The notes: generated by a model not told the origin, from the letters alone. Counted from the first letter of the stretch, positions 1 through 10,165 are shown. The stretch: 64,000 bases of DNA from Acidobacteriaceae bacterium KBS 146 (GCA_000688615.1 JHVA01000001.1:2852001-2916000), one strand, 5' to 3'. Made by a program: numbers and translations.

Positions 1-51
1 GATGGCGGCCAATTCCCCGCCTGCCCGCCGCGGAACACCCAGGACGCACCC

Positions 52-777
52 ATGCAGCAGCCCGTCCCCACCGGAGTCCCCACCCCCACCGCTCCTCGTT
101 TCTATGTCACCGGCCGTCAGCCGCTCCGGCCGGGAGCCATCCTGCTCGCTATCGTTCTCGCCGCCGGTGCACTCTTCCTGGTCCTCTATGCCCTGCGCCA
201 GACCGGGCACGTATCGCTCGCCTCCGGCAGCTCCGGCGCAGCCAGCGCCACCTCGGCTGCCGACGACAAGGACGATCCTAACCAGATCGACACCATCGTC
301 TTCGGCGATCCCGCCGACGCTCCCGTGCCTGCTCGTAAGGGCGATCACGTCAGCCCCGTTCACCCGTTCGTCATCGTTCACCTTCCCCGCTTCGGCGATC
401 AGGTGGGCCTCATCCCCGACACCCCCGCAGGACGACTCCTCTACGCCTGGCTTGCCGCCTTCAACCAGGCAAGCTATCCCGCTCTGGCCAATGCTCTGCC
501 CAATGAAGCACTCGCCTCAGCCACCGCTGCGCAGATCGAGCTTCGCCAGCAGACCGGCGGCTTCAGCCTGCTCTCTGCCAAAGAGGTCCAGCCCGGCGTC
601 CTCGTCTTCCGGCTCCGCGATCAGACGCCGGCGGCGAACGAGGTCCTCGGCACCCTTCAGATGCTTCCGGACTCCAATCCCGCCGCCATCGCGAGCTTCA
701 GCCTCCGCGCCGTTCCCTCCCCTCGCCCAAACGCCACTCCCGAAGCTGCCCCACTCCCGGCAGTCTCGCCGCAGTAA
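52..777 (+). CDS. Membrane-anchored protein of unknown function
   Basis: A 241-residue protein I do not recognise. It has a short proline-rich N-terminus, one hydrophobic helix at about residues 29-49 (AILLAIVLAAGALFLVLYAL), and then a soluble region rich in Ala, Ser and Pro that would lie outside the cytoplasm. The C-terminal part has a mixed alpha/beta look around residues 85-220 and then a low-complexity Pro/Ala tail. The start is the ATG preceded by AGGA at 41-44 (7 nt spacing). It converges with the GH13 gene, leaving only 5 nt between the two stops. No catalytic motif is visible. A single-pass envelope protein is as much as can be said. Confidence 0.7.
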   Translation: MQQPVPTGVPTPTAPRFYVTGRQPLRPGAILLAIVLAAGALFLVLYALRQTGHVSLASGSSGAASATSAADDKDDPNQIDTIVFGDPADAPVPARKGDHVSPVHPFVIVHLPRFGDQVGLIPDTPAGRLLYAWLAAFNQASYPALANALPNEALASATAAQIELRQQTGGFSLLSAKEVQPGVLVFRLRDQTPAANEVLGTLQMLPDSNPAAIASFSLRAVPSPRPNATPEAAPLPAVSPQ

Positions 778-782
778 CAGGT

Positions 783-2612
783 TCAGCTCTTGGCGAAGAT
801 GTGCACCGACCAGCTTGCAAGGTTGATCCGCAGCTGCCCGTTCGTAGCATTCAGCACGTAACCAAAGTTGCCGACCGCATTGATGCCTCCGTACACGGGA
901 GCCCCGGAGTTGAAGATCTCCCGCCAGGAACCGGCATCGCCCGCGAGGTTAACCGCATAGTCGGTATTGCCCCACTGTCCATCGCTCGCATTGACCACGA
1001 CGAAGAGTACATCCCCGGAGTCGTTCCAGCGTTTGAAGGCCACGACGTTGTTCGCAGAATCCGTGTGAGTGATCTGCCCAGCAGAAGAGCGGAGCGCCGG
1101 GTGGTTCCAGCGAACGTTGTTAACGTCGGCAACCATACGCTGCATCGGCCCGCCAAGATCGTCGCCGATGCGCAGCCAGTCCAGGCGATGGTCGTAACCC
1201 GGACCCACCCAGGGATTCCAGAAGCCGTCGATGTGTCCCTCGGTGCCCATAAAGAGCATCGGCGTTCCAGGCAGCGTTGCGTTGAGAGCCCAGGCGAGAC
1301 GGCACTTCGCGCGTGCGTATCCGTTCAGCCTGCCGCCAAACCGCTGAGCAAGGTAGTACCCGCCGTTGTTCGAATCGTTGTAAATCTGGTCGTGAGAGCC
1401 GGTCAGGTAGTTGACGAGGTGCCAGGGATTGGGATCGGAGAAGTTGCCGATCCGCTGGCGGAGGAAGTCAACAACATTGATGCCATTGAGAATGTCATAC
1501 ATCCTCCACGGACTGTCCATGTTCCAGGTTGCGCAAAATCCCAGCTCTCCGTAGGGATCCTGCCAGGGCGCAACCGAGGTTCCGGAATCACCTGGATTGT
1601 ATTCAGCGATGAGGTACTTGCTGGGAAACTCTCTGCGCAGGGACCAGACGATCTCAGAGACGGCAGCGGGGTCGATGGCCTGCACAGCGTCGAAGCGGAG
1701 CCCATCCACCCCATAGTCGCGGAAGTACATCCGGGCATTGTCGAGCAGGAAGTCTTTGACCTCGCGCTGCCAGGTTGCGAAGCCCTCGCCCCAGGGGGTG
1801 TGGTGGCCGTGAACATGGTAGATTCCACCCGGTATCCCATCGTCCCCGGAGCAGTTGCCGTCGTACTGCCAGTACCGGTTGTTGGTCAGGGAAGCATGGT
1901 TGTAGATGACGTCAAGGATCACAGCCACGCCTATCCTGTGGGCTGCATCGATCAGCTGAATCAGTTCCGCTACCGCCTTCTCGGGCGAGGTGGCGTAGAG
2001 ATTCTCTGAAGCGAACATGTCCGAGGGGCCATAACCCTCGCCCGCCTCTCCACCGACGTCGGCCTGGAAATTCGAGATGGGCAACAGCTCGATTGCGTTG
2101 AAACCCAGATTGCGAATATAGGGAAGGCGTTGCTGCAGATCGACAAAGGTGGAAGTGGGATATGGATTGTTGACACCGTCGTTGCGACCCGTAAACGAAC
2201 CGACGTGCAACTGATAGATCAGGAAGTCCTGGAAAGGCGGCGTCACAAATGGTGTGCGGTTCTTTGTGAAGAGAGTTGGATCGACAAGGTAGCCCTGGCA
2301 TGCGGCACAGGAACCCTCCACCTGCAGGGCGCGCGCGTCGGTACGCACATGAGGCTGGGAGGTATCGTTGTCTTGTCCGGGAGCCGTGGTGATGCGGTAT
2401 TGATAACGCGTATCGGGAGGAGCCGCGATGCCGTCGGCTGACCAGTTCGGCGTGCCGCTCTCGTTGCCAAGGGCAAAGGTGGTGTTGGGCGACGGATGGT
2501 CGAGAATGACTTCCACCCGTGCTGCGAAAGGAGCCCACACGCGGAATCGGGCACTCCCATCCGGATAGGAGAGGCTGCCCATGCCGTCGTTCTTCTGTGA
2601 CGGTGCATTCAT
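783..2612 (-). CDS. GH13 alpha-amylase family protein, branching-enzyme type
   Basis: 609 residues. Residues about 12-90 look like a CBM48-type domain of glycogen branching and debranching enzymes, and residues about 125-520 form the GH13 barrel. The four conserved regions are present: DVIYNH (234-239), GLRFDAV with nucleophile Asp308, LIAEYNPG with acid/base Glu337, and TGSHDQ with His407-Asp408. The triad is intact, so an active alpha-glucan enzyme is expected. Sequence style is closest to 1,4-alpha-glucan branching enzymes (GlgB) or trehalohydrolases, but the exact specificity cannot be fixed by eye. There is no signal peptide, so it is probably cytosolic glycogen or trehalose metabolism. 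The start ATG has a GGAAG Shine-Dalgarno-like site a few bases upstream. Confidence 0.85.
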   Translation of the reverse strand: MNAPSQKNDGMGSLSYPDGSARFRVWAPFAARVEVILDHPSPNTTFALGNESGTPNWSADGIAAPPDTRYQYRITTAPGQDNDTSQPHVRTDARALQVEGSCAACQGYLVDPTLFTKNRTPFVTPPFQDFLIYQLHVGSFTGRNDGVNNPYPTSTFVDLQQRLPYIRNLGFNAIELLPISNFQADVGGEAGEGYGPSDMFASENLYATSPEKAVAELIQLIDAAHRIGVAVILDVIYNHASLTNNRYWQYDGNCSGDDGIPGGIYHVHGHHTPWGEGFATWQREVKDFLLDNARMYFRDYGVDGLRFDAVQAIDPAAVSEIVWSLRREFPSKYLIAEYNPGDSGTSVAPWQDPYGELGFCATWNMDSPWRMYDILNGINVVDFLRQRIGNFSDPNPWHLVNYLTGSHDQIYNDSNNGGYYLAQRFGGRLNGYARAKCRLAWALNATLPGTPMLFMGTEGHIDGFWNPWVGPGYDHRLDWLRIGDDLGGPMQRMVADVNNVRWNHPALRSSAGQITHTDSANNVVAFKRWNDSGDVLFVVVNASDGQWGNTDYAVNLAGDAGSWREIFNSGAPVYGGINAVGNFGYVLNATNGQLRINLASWSVHIFAKS

Positions 2613-3008
2613 AACGTCTTCCGTTGGGCCCGAATGAAAACGGTATGGCGAATACTAACAAGATCCAGCGGAATCGCAGATTAATTTGGAGATTCAGATC
2701 ACAGGTAGACGCAGACTCATCCGCCACCGCAGGCGGCTTGCCTCGATGCCTGCCCCAAAGCTGTCAAGCGCGATTGCCTGTAAACGATAGAAAACAGGAC
2801 GCTTCTAGCTGCCGATTCGATCCCCTCGGATTGCTAACATGAGAGAGTATCCGCACTAACCTCGATTGCCGCGGTCTTCATCCGGTAACCGATTTATTTA
2901 CAATACTTTACCTCTAAGTGCCCTGTTTCCAAGACTTTGCACGCATGGTCCGGACCTAAGTTCAATGTTTCGAAGACTTTGCGCAATATCGGTACGGGGG
3001 TACCGCCT
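2613..3008. other. 396-nt intergenic stretch without a supported gene
   Basis: It lies between the start of the GH13 gene and the end of the rRNA methyltransferase gene, both on the minus strand. It must carry the GH13 promoter. Short open frames here show no ribosome site or protein-like composition. A small inverted repeat, GGTAC-GGG-GTACC type, sits near 2992-3004 close to the methyltransferase stop and could act as a weak terminator. Nothing else stands out. Confidence 0.5.
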
Positions 3009-4286
3009 TCAATCCACCCGGCAGATCAGGCACTTCAGGTAGGCCGTCTCCGGCAGCGTGAGAATCTCCGGATGATCCGGAGCAGCTCCTCGAACCTCCA
3101 GAACCTGGACCCGCCTTCGAGCATCCGAAGCCGCAGCCGCCACCACGCCGCTGAACTCCTCCCGGCCAACATGGTGCGAGCACGAGCAGGTCACCAGCGT
3201 CCCGCCGGGACGCAGCATCTTCATCGCCCGCAGGTTCATCTCCTTGTAGCCGCGCAGCGCACCCTCGACCGCCCGCTTCGACTTCGCGAACGCCGGAGGA
3301 TCGAGCACGATGGTGTCGAAGCGCTGGCCAGTCGCCTCGTACTCACGCAGCAGCTCGAACGCATCCGCCTCAATCCAGTCCACCTGCGCCTTGAGTCTGG
3401 GGTTCAACAAAAGATTGCGATCCGCGACCTCGAGCGCCGCGAGGCTGACATCCACTCCCGTCACGCGCTCGCAACTCTGCGCCAGATGCAGCGCAAAACC
3501 GCCCTGGTAGGTGCAGATATCGAGCGCTACTCCCCGCGCGTGGCTGGCAGCGGCAGCGTAGTTCAGCCGCTGATCGAGAAATGCTCCGGTCTTCTGTCCG
3601 GAGGAGGCGTCGTAGTGAAAATGCACACCGTTGATCGTGAAGACGGTCGTCAGCTTCTCTTCTTTCCCGGACCACAATGGCTCTGTCGCAGGAGCTGCAA
3701 GCTGTTCCAGTTCGCGGATTCGAGGATCGGGCCGCTCGACGATGCTCGCGACCCTGTCGCCGAAGTGCTCTCGGATCGTCTGCAGGAGCACCTCGCGAAG
3801 ATCTGGCTGCGCCGTACCCTGCGCGAGAAGCTGCAGAATGACGAGATCGTTATAGCGGTCTGCGACGATTCCGGGCAGAGTATCTGCCTCGGCAAAGATC
3901 AGCCGGCTGGAATCGTTGGCCTCTGAGAAAGGAGACAGCTCCTCTCTCAGAGCCAGCGCAGCGGCGATGCGACCCTGCGTCTCCTCCAGATAGGCCTGCC
4001 GGGTCATCTTGGCCTCTCCGCTCACCATGCGGACGGCGATCTGCGAGGACGTGCTGTACAGCCCTGTCCCAAGAGGAATTCCTCGCCCATCGACGACGGT
4101 CACCAGCGCACCGGCTGCAACCTCCTCTTCGCCCTCGCGCGGAATCAGCGACTCCGCGTCGGTGCGATACACCCACAGATGCCCGGCACGCAGACGATCC
4201 GCCGCCCTTCGCGCAATCACAACCGCCGGTCCATGAGGCTGCCCCGCCTGCACTTGCGGAACCCGTTCGTGTCTCTCGTTTGCCAT
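3009..4286 (-). CDS. rlmI: Class I SAM-dependent rRNA methyltransferase, RlmI family
   Basis: 425 residues, slightly longer than E. coli RlmI (396). An N-terminal PUA-like domain (about residues 17-95, with the typical GHLWVYR motif) precedes the RlmI-type middle domain and a Rossmann methyltransferase fold. Visible motifs are the SAM-binding region with DICTYQGGFALHLA, the acidic GVDVS loop, DPPAFAKSK (motif IV) and VTCSCSHH (motif VI). The family methylates C5 of a cytosine in 23S rRNA (C1962 in E. coli). The family assignment is strong, the exact target base is inferred. It is divergent from the flavoprotein gene, with 70 nt between the two starts, so the promoters must lie in that gap. 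Confidence 0.88.
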   Translation of the reverse strand: MANERHERVPQVQAGQPHGPAVVIARRAADRLRAGHLWVYRTDAESLIPREGEEEVAAGALVTVVDGRGIPLGTGLYSTSSQIAVRMVSGEAKMTRQAYLEETQGRIAAALALREELSPFSEANDSSRLIFAEADTLPGIVADRYNDLVILQLLAQGTAQPDLREVLLQTIREHFGDRVASIVERPDPRIRELEQLAAPATEPLWSGKEEKLTTVFTINGVHFHYDASSGQKTGAFLDQRLNYAAAASHARGVALDICTYQGGFALHLAQSCERVTGVDVSLAALEVADRNLLLNPRLKAQVDWIEADAFELLREYEATGQRFDTIVLDPPAFAKSKRAVEGALRGYKEMNLRAMKMLRPGGTLVTCSCSHHVGREEFSGVVAAAASDARRRVQVLEVRGAAPDHPEILTLPETAYLKCLICRVD

Positions 4287-4356
4287 CCCTTAATGGTCGC
4301 ACACAGTCAGCGCCACTGAGTCGCCGGCGATTGATAGCATCAAAGCTGAGGATTCT

Positions 4357-5556
4357 GTGCAAAGCGTGGATGTAGTGGTACTGGGAGCAGGCGCCGCCGG
4401 ACTGATGTGCGCCATCGAAGCAGGGCGGCGCGGCAGACGCGTTCTTGTCTTCGATCACGCAGATCGCATCGGCAAAAAGATCCTCATCTCCGGCGGCGGA
4501 CGCTGCAACTTCACCAACATTCACTGCCGCGCCGAGAGCTTTCTCTCCAACAATCCGCACTTTGCCAAGTCCGCTCTGGCCCGCTTCACTCCCGCTGACT
4601 TCATCGCGCTGGTCGAGAAGCACAAGATCCAATACCACGAGAAGACGCTTGGTCAGCTCTTCTGCGATCGCTCCGCTCAGGACATCGTCAACATGCTGGA
4701 GCGCGAGTGCCGCGAGGCGAATGTGCGCATCGTTACCGGTACAAAGATCGCCAGTGTGGACGAGGCAAAAAACACCGCCGCAGAACACAGTTATCGCTTC
4801 GTTGTCGAGACCTCGTCGGGAAGCTTTGGCGCCACCTCCGTCGTCGTCGCAACCGGCGGCCTCTCCATCCCCAAGATGGGAGCGACTGGATTCGGATATC
4901 AGCTCGCGGAGCAGTTCGGCCTCGGCATCGTGCCATACAGGCCAGCATTGGTTCCGCTCGTCTTTGACCCGCACGATCACGAGCGCTGGTGCGATCTCTC
5001 TGGAGTCTCCGCGGAGGTCATCGCGTCCGCCGACGGTGCGAAGCGCCCGGTCAAGTTCCGCGAGAAGATGCTGATCACCCATCGCGGGCTGAGCGGCCCC
5101 GCGATCCTGCAGATCTCCTCGTACTGGCAGCCCGGCAAGGCCATCGAGCTGGATCTCGCTCCGGATGCCAGGGTGCTGGCATCGCTCTATGCGGGCAACG
5201 CGCGCCGTGATCGCAGCATGGCTCTCGCCGCTGTAAAAAGTGTTCTGTCGACACGGCTTGCGGAGCGATGGCTGACCGTCTTCCCGCCTGCGGGATGGTC
5301 GAACATCGCGTTGGACAAGTTCGAACGTGACCTGCACGCCTGGAAGATTGTTCCGGCCGGAACCGAAGGCTATGCGAAGGCCGAGGTCACTGCCGGAGGA
5401 GTCGATACCGCGGAGCTGGACGCAAAGACCATGGAGAGTCGCAGGGTTCCCGGGCTCTACTTCATCGGCGAGGTCGTCGATGTGACCGGATGGCTGGGAG
5501 GCTACAACTTTCAGTGGGCCTGGGCCTCGGGAGCAAGCGCGGGCCGCGTCGCCTAG
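4357..5556 (+). CDS. HI0933/YhiN-family FAD-dependent oxidoreductase
   Basis: 399 residues. The N-terminus carries the dinucleotide-binding GAGAAGLM motif (residues 10-17), followed by RIGKKILISGGGRCNFTN, which is the signature of the HI0933 (BaiN/YhiN) flavoprotein family. The C-terminal GGYNFQWAWASG block is also typical and closes the FAD site. The physiological substrate of this family is not well defined. A BaiN member acts on bile-acid enone intermediates. The start is GTG at 4357 with GAGG at 4348-4351. The gene is divergent from rlmI and its stop is only 4 nt from the stop of the convergent repeat protein. Confidence 0.87.
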   Translation: MQSVDVVVLGAGAAGLMCAIEAGRRGRRVLVFDHADRIGKKILISGGGRCNFTNIHCRAESFLSNNPHFAKSALARFTPADFIALVEKHKIQYHEKTLGQLFCDRSAQDIVNMLERECREANVRIVTGTKIASVDEAKNTAAEHSYRFVVETSSGSFGATSVVVATGGLSIPKMGATGFGYQLAEQFGLGIVPYRPALVPLVFDPHDHERWCDLSGVSAEVIASADGAKRPVKFREKMLITHRGLSGPAILQISSYWQPGKAIELDLAPDARVLASLYAGNARRDRSMALAAVKSVLSTRLAERWLTVFPPAGWSNIALDKFERDLHAWKIVPAGTEGYAKAEVTAGGVDTAELDAKTMESRRVPGLYFIGEVVDVTGWLGGYNFQWAWASGASAGRVA

Positions 5557-5560
5557 CCGT

Positions 5561-8500
5561 TTACTGAACTACCAGCGTGAGGTTGATGCTGCGTGTCAGC
5601 CCTGCGCTCGTGCCGGTGACAACGATTGTGTAGGTCCCCGTTGGCGTGATGGCGTTGGTACCGCCGCTGCCGGACCCTGGGCCGCCGGAAGGCGGAATCA
5701 GGCGCCCCGCGCCGCATCCGGAGACAACCAGCAGGACGCACAAGAGAGATGCTGCTGCGAGCCGGCGGCGCCGAACTCCGAAGAGACCCGCAGGCAGCAG
5801 AAGCGCCAGCCAGACAAGCCGTCTGGAAGACTGCACTCCGGTGAGGTTGGGAACGCCTGTCAGCACCGTGACCGCGACAGTTGTAGCGCGGCCATCGACA
5901 GAGAGGGTGGAAGGCGTGATGTTGCAGGTCGAGTTGACCGGCGCACCGGTGCAGGTAAGAGCCACCTTCGCCCCCGCAACCGCTGGACCCGAGGTGAGCA
6001 GCAATGGAAAGACCGCGTTCTGTCCGCTTGAGGTCGTCACGGAAGACGATCCGTTGAAGGCGAGAGAGAAGTCGACTCCGGCACCGGTGAGGGGCAGCGT
6101 CTGAGGAGAACTGGCGGCGCTGTCGCTGATGGTCAGGGTGCCTTTGCGTGCGCCTCCGGAGGCCGGTTTGAAGACGATCTGCAGGGTGCAGGCGGAGCCG
6201 ATGGCCAGCGTATCGACACAGTTGTTGCTGCCGGGAACGACTGCGAAGTCTCCGTTGATCGCGATTGTTGCGATCGACAGAACTGCGCCGCCGTTGTTCG
6301 TGAGGGTAACGGTCTGAGGAGCCGAGTTGAGGCCCACGCCCGTCGCCGGGAAGCTCATGCCGAAGAGGGGCGAGAGCGAGACACCGGGTGGAGCGATGCC
6401 GGTCCCGCTGAGGGTGACGCTCTGCGCTCGATACTGGTCAGAGATCGTTAAAGTGCCGCTAGAGGGTCCAAGCACCGTCGGCTGGAAGATGACTCCAATG
6501 GTGCATGTCGAGTGGCCAGCGAGGGAGTTGCCGCAGGAGTTGACCGCGATGAAGTCACCGGTCGCTGAAGCCGCAATCAGCGTGAGCGCCCGATCCCCGG
6601 CGTTGGTCAGGACCACACGCTGCAGCGGGCTGGAGGTTCCCAACGACTGGGCAGCAAAGGCAAGCTGGGTGGGAGCGAGGCTGTCGGTTGCGGGAAGAAC
6701 GCCCTGACCGCTAAGGGATGCGGTGAGCGTCGTTCCGTTGGCCGCAAGGCTGAGATTGCCGGACCGGGCTCCCGATACTGTTGGATTGAAGACGATACCG
6801 ACAGTGCATCCGCTGGCGGGTTTGAGACTTCCTCCGCAGGCGTTGGCGGAGATGCGAAAGTCGCCGCTGATGGAAGGCGTTCCGAGAGGAACATCTGAGG
6901 CTCCGGTGTTCGATACCGTCACGTTCTGGGCCGGACTGGTCGCATTGACATCAACAGCCCCGTAATTGACGAAGAGGGGCGTAAGGACGACCGCGTTGCC
7001 GGGAGTACCTCTGCCGGAGAGGGCAACCGTCGCCTGACCTCCCGCTACGTTGGCGAAGATGGTCAGAGTAGTGCTGCGAGTGCCGGTGGTGGCCGGGGCG
7101 AAGCTGACTCGAAGCGTGCACCTCTGACCGGCGGCGATCGGAGAGCTCAGGCAGTCGTCAGTCTCGAAAAACTCCGCCTGAGGTCCCAGAGGAAGCTGGG
7201 CCACGCTGATGTCGATGCGGCTCACGACCAGCGGAGCGTTTCCGCTGTTGGTCACTGTGATACTGCTGGCCTGACTGGCCGTCCCCACTGGCTGGTCCGC
7301 AAAACTTAGCGTCGTCGGTGCGAGAGTGATGGCGGGCTGTGCCGGAAAAGCCGCGGTCAGCAGAGGAATCTGCCATACGCCGCGCCCGTAGGTCGCAACG
7401 CGCAGCTCGCCGGTGCGGCCGTCGCCGGTGCTCATCGCCGGTGCCGCCTGCAACTGCATCGCTGGAGCATTCGGCAGTCCGGAGCCGTATACGCTCCAGC
7501 AATTGCTTGGAGGAGTAGCGGCACAGGTGGTCACCTGCGTCGTGGCATAGACTCCATTGTCCATCGCGATGTAGATCGTGTTGGCATCGCCTGGATCGAC
7601 CAGGACGTTGTTCGCTGGCAAGTCGGGAAGATTGCGCGAGATGTTGGTCCAGTGCGCGCCCGCATCGATGGATCGATAGACATGGGGAACGTGAAAGCCC
7701 CGAATGGTGGCGTATACAGTCCCGCCCGTCAGGTCGTGAGGATCGACCGCAATGGAGGAGATGTCGAATGCGCCAGAGTTGAAGGGCGCTGCCCCGTTGC
7801 CAGTGACTGGAGAAGCGGTGACATCGCTCCAGGCGCTGACTCCGGTTCCCGTCTGGGCCGCCTGGGTGACGAACAGATGTCCTCCTGCGGAAGCGCCGCC
7901 GCCGGTGGTTCCAGCCATTCCGGCGTAGATAACCTGCGAGCCGGAACTTTGCGCTTCAGCTGCGTTGTACGAGGGTCCTCCAGCGGCGAGCGAACGCACC
8001 ATCGCATTCGACGCAGTACAAGCGCCGCTCAGTGGCCCCGCCAGCATTCGACTGATGCTGTTGTCGCTTGACCACAGGGATCCGTCAGAACCGGGGCCAC
8101 GCCACACGCGGCAGGTTCCGACGATGAGATTCGAGCCTAGCGCGGGGTCAAGGAGCCAAGGCGTGTCGATGAGAGTGAGGTCGCTTGAGGTTTGGGCTGG
8201 TCCGATCACTGGGGCTCCAGCGAAGTCGCTTGCAGCGCATGCGCTGCCATGTTCGCAGCGGCGAATGCTGACGCCGGCGGCTGTCGAGAGGTACCAGAGA
8301 TCGGGATTCCCTGGGTCGATGGCGACATTGCCTCCTTCACCGAAGGCAAGCTGGTTCCAGACACCTGGCGTGGTCGGTGAAGCAGTGGTCGTGGCGGCGG
8401 TTCCATTCGCGCCGAGGCCTACGAGCAGCGTGGAGGGATCCGTGGGATGCTGCGCCACGCTCTCGACCTCAGCCAGAGAGCCCAACGCGCCGTTGAGATT

Positions 8501-9988
8501 CTCAAAGTGCACAGCATCATCGGCTGAGCACGGCGTCGCCTGCTGATTGACGCCATCGGTCGAGCGCCAAAGACCGCCATCGTTCCCGGCATACACCATC
8601 GGTAAGCCTGCGGTAGCGCGGACAGCGAGGGCATGCTGCGCCGGTGCGACCCGGGCCGGTGCGCCGCAGCCGTTGAACACGTTGGTTGTGTTGCGCATCG
8701 CAGTGCAGCCTGCATTGAGCGAGCACCGGTAGAGATCGACGGTTCCGGCGAAGAGAATCGTATCGGATCCGGAGGCAACTGCAGCGAGTGACAGATTGTA
8801 GTCTGCCTGAGGGATGGCTGTGCTGCCATCATTCTTCTCGAGAGAGGTTCCACCGACCTGCTGGCCGAAACTCACGGGGGAGGCGCAGGCGCTTCCAGTG
8901 TTCGCACAGGAATCGCGCCAAATACCCTGATCGCGATTGCCGGTCGCCACGGTCAGGGCATACATATCGCCGCTCGTGGGCTCCACCGCCAGCGTTCCAC
9001 GAAAGACGGGGCAGTTAATACTGCCGGTCTGGTTCGGATTGGTCGGGCATGCGGCCGTCGTCAGTCCCGGGCCCGGTTGTTGTGCCAATCGCGTCCAGGT
9101 GATGCCGTCCGTTGATTCGTAGTAGCCGTGAAAACGCAGCGCCGCATAGAAACGCTTGCGCACGGGATTCCAAACCACAGACGTGGCAGCGTTGCCTCCA
9201 CTGGTGATGACCCCGCCAGCCTGTGGCCGCTGAACCGTCTGCGACCCATCCATCACGGTACTCATGTGCCAGGTGACTCCGGCGTCGGTCGAGTAGTAGA
9301 GTCCCATGACGCTGTCGGTTGCTTTAGCTGCTCCCGTAAGCGCGCCTTCGGCTGCATCCGAAACTGCAGCGACGATAGTGTCGGTGCTAACCGTGCTCCA
9401 GACAATGCCGGCAAAGCTGCGGCCGACGAACGAGTAATTCTGGTTGCCGCCGCTCTCCTGCGAGCCGTTGATGAGGGTCCACGTCAGCCCTCCATCGGCA
9501 GAGCGCAACAGACCCCCACCGTAGAAGGAGTCGGTGGCGTCGTTCGGATCGCCCGTGCCCGCGAGCACCAGCGGCCCGTTGACGCTAAGCGCACCGATGC
9601 TGAGTGAGGGAATCCCTGAGCTCCCCGCGTTGCCGCTGAAGACCGGAAGCGTATCGGTCAAAGGAACGAAGCTTACCGCAGAGGCTGGCCCCGCAGCATT
9701 GGTCGACTTCCAGACGCCGCCCCCGAGCGTCCCAAGATAGATTGTGTTGCCGGTCGCGTCGGATGGGTCAATGGCAATCGTATTCACGCGGCCGGTCACT
9801 TTGCCGTAGGCCGCTGTTACGACCTGGGCAGGCCCCAGCGGCTGCCACGCGGGAGCAGGACTCGTTTGTGCGTTGCCATTCACAGCCCAGAGAGCAGCGC
9901 AGATGAGGACGCTTCGAACAACTCTGGCTGCGAGAGCAATAGCGCCATGCAGCGACAGTTCGAGTTGTACGGATGATAAAGACCCCAT
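5561..9988 (-). CDS. Very large secreted protein with BNR/sialidase-like and choice-of-anchor D repeats
   Basis: 1475 residues. A signal peptide ends near GNAQ (about residue 41). Residues about 50-870 hold many BNR-type beta-propeller blades (for example RSADGGLTW and YRSIDAGAHW) and finish with the typical ATYGRGVW motif. Four Ig-like choice-of-anchor D (HYDIN/ASH) repeats of about 100 residues follow (about 885-1320), then one more Ig-like segment. The C-terminus has two hydrophobic stretches separated by GVRRRRL, a GCGAG sequence and a last beta-rich tail ending in LTLVVQ. No sialidase catalytic residues can be assigned, so the propeller is more likely a binding or structural module. It is probably exported and held in the envelope. 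Confidence 0.82.
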   Translation of the reverse strand: MGSLSSVQLELSLHGAIALAARVVRSVLICAALWAVNGNAQTSPAPAWQPLGPAQVVTAAYGKVTGRVNTIAIDPSDATGNTIYLGTLGGGVWKSTNAAGPASAVSFVPLTDTLPVFSGNAGSSGIPSLSIGALSVNGPLVLAGTGDPNDATDSFYGGGLLRSADGGLTWTLINGSQESGGNQNYSFVGRSFAGIVWSTVSTDTIVAAVSDAAEGALTGAAKATDSVMGLYYSTDAGVTWHMSTVMDGSQTVQRPQAGGVITSGGNAATSVVWNPVRKRFYAALRFHGYYESTDGITWTRLAQQPGPGLTTAACPTNPNQTGSINCPVFRGTLAVEPTSGDMYALTVATGNRDQGIWRDSCANTGSACASPVSFGQQVGGTSLEKNDGSTAIPQADYNLSLAAVASGSDTILFAGTVDLYRCSLNAGCTAMRNTTNVFNGCGAPARVAPAQHALAVRATAGLPMVYAGNDGGLWRSTDGVNQQATPCSADDAVHFENLNGALGSLAEVESVAQHPTDPSTLLVGLGANGTAATTTASPTTPGVWNQLAFGEGGNVAIDPGNPDLWYLSTAAGVSIRRCEHGSACAASDFAGAPVIGPAQTSSDLTLIDTPWLLDPALGSNLIVGTCRVWRGPGSDGSLWSSDNSISRMLAGPLSGACTASNAMVRSLAAGGPSYNAAEAQSSGSQVIYAGMAGTTGGGASAGGHLFVTQAAQTGTGVSAWSDVTASPVTGNGAAPFNSGAFDISSIAVDPHDLTGGTVYATIRGFHVPHVYRSIDAGAHWTNISRNLPDLPANNVLVDPGDANTIYIAMDNGVYATTQVTTCAATPPSNCWSVYGSGLPNAPAMQLQAAPAMSTGDGRTGELRVATYGRGVWQIPLLTAAFPAQPAITLAPTTLSFADQPVGTASQASSITVTNSGNAPLVVSRIDISVAQLPLGPQAEFFETDDCLSSPIAAGQRCTLRVSFAPATTGTRSTTLTIFANVAGGQATVALSGRGTPGNAVVLTPLFVNYGAVDVNATSPAQNVTVSNTGASDVPLGTPSISGDFRISANACGGSLKPASGCTVGIVFNPTVSGARSGNLSLAANGTTLTASLSGQGVLPATDSLAPTQLAFAAQSLGTSSPLQRVVLTNAGDRALTLIAASATGDFIAVNSCGNSLAGHSTCTIGVIFQPTVLGPSSGTLTISDQYRAQSVTLSGTGIAPPGVSLSPLFGMSFPATGVGLNSAPQTVTLTNNGGAVLSIATIAINGDFAVVPGSNNCVDTLAIGSACTLQIVFKPASGGARKGTLTISDSAASSPQTLPLTGAGVDFSLAFNGSSSVTTSSGQNAVFPLLLTSGPAVAGAKVALTCTGAPVNSTCNITPSTLSVDGRATTVAVTVLTGVPNLTGVQSSRRLVWLALLLPAGLFGVRRRRLAAASLLCVLLVVSGCGAGRLIPPSGGPGSGSGGTNAITPTGTYTIVVTGTSAGLTRSINLTLVVQ

Positions 9989-10165
9989 GGCTGCTAGCTG
10001 GCGGGCGCAGATGCCTGCTTTTGATGCTGCAAGCCGTGGGAGATGGAGTCAACGCAGAACGTCGCCGAAGCGGGCGGCGCAGTTTCAGAAAGGGATAAGA
10101 AATCTCTAATGGTGGAGACCGATCGGCATCGGTTCCACCTTTTGCAGCAACTTCTGGCTGCCCTC

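Noticed and set aside
801..2009. Plus-strand frame of 402 residues opposite the GH13 gene
   Set aside because: The opposite strand has all four conserved GH13 motifs, and the antisense product resembles no family.
3850..5337. Long minus-strand frame of 495 residues across the rlmI start and the HI0933-type gene
   Set aside because: It is antisense to the flavoprotein gene over most of its length, has no recognisable domain, and an intergenic promoter region falls inside it.
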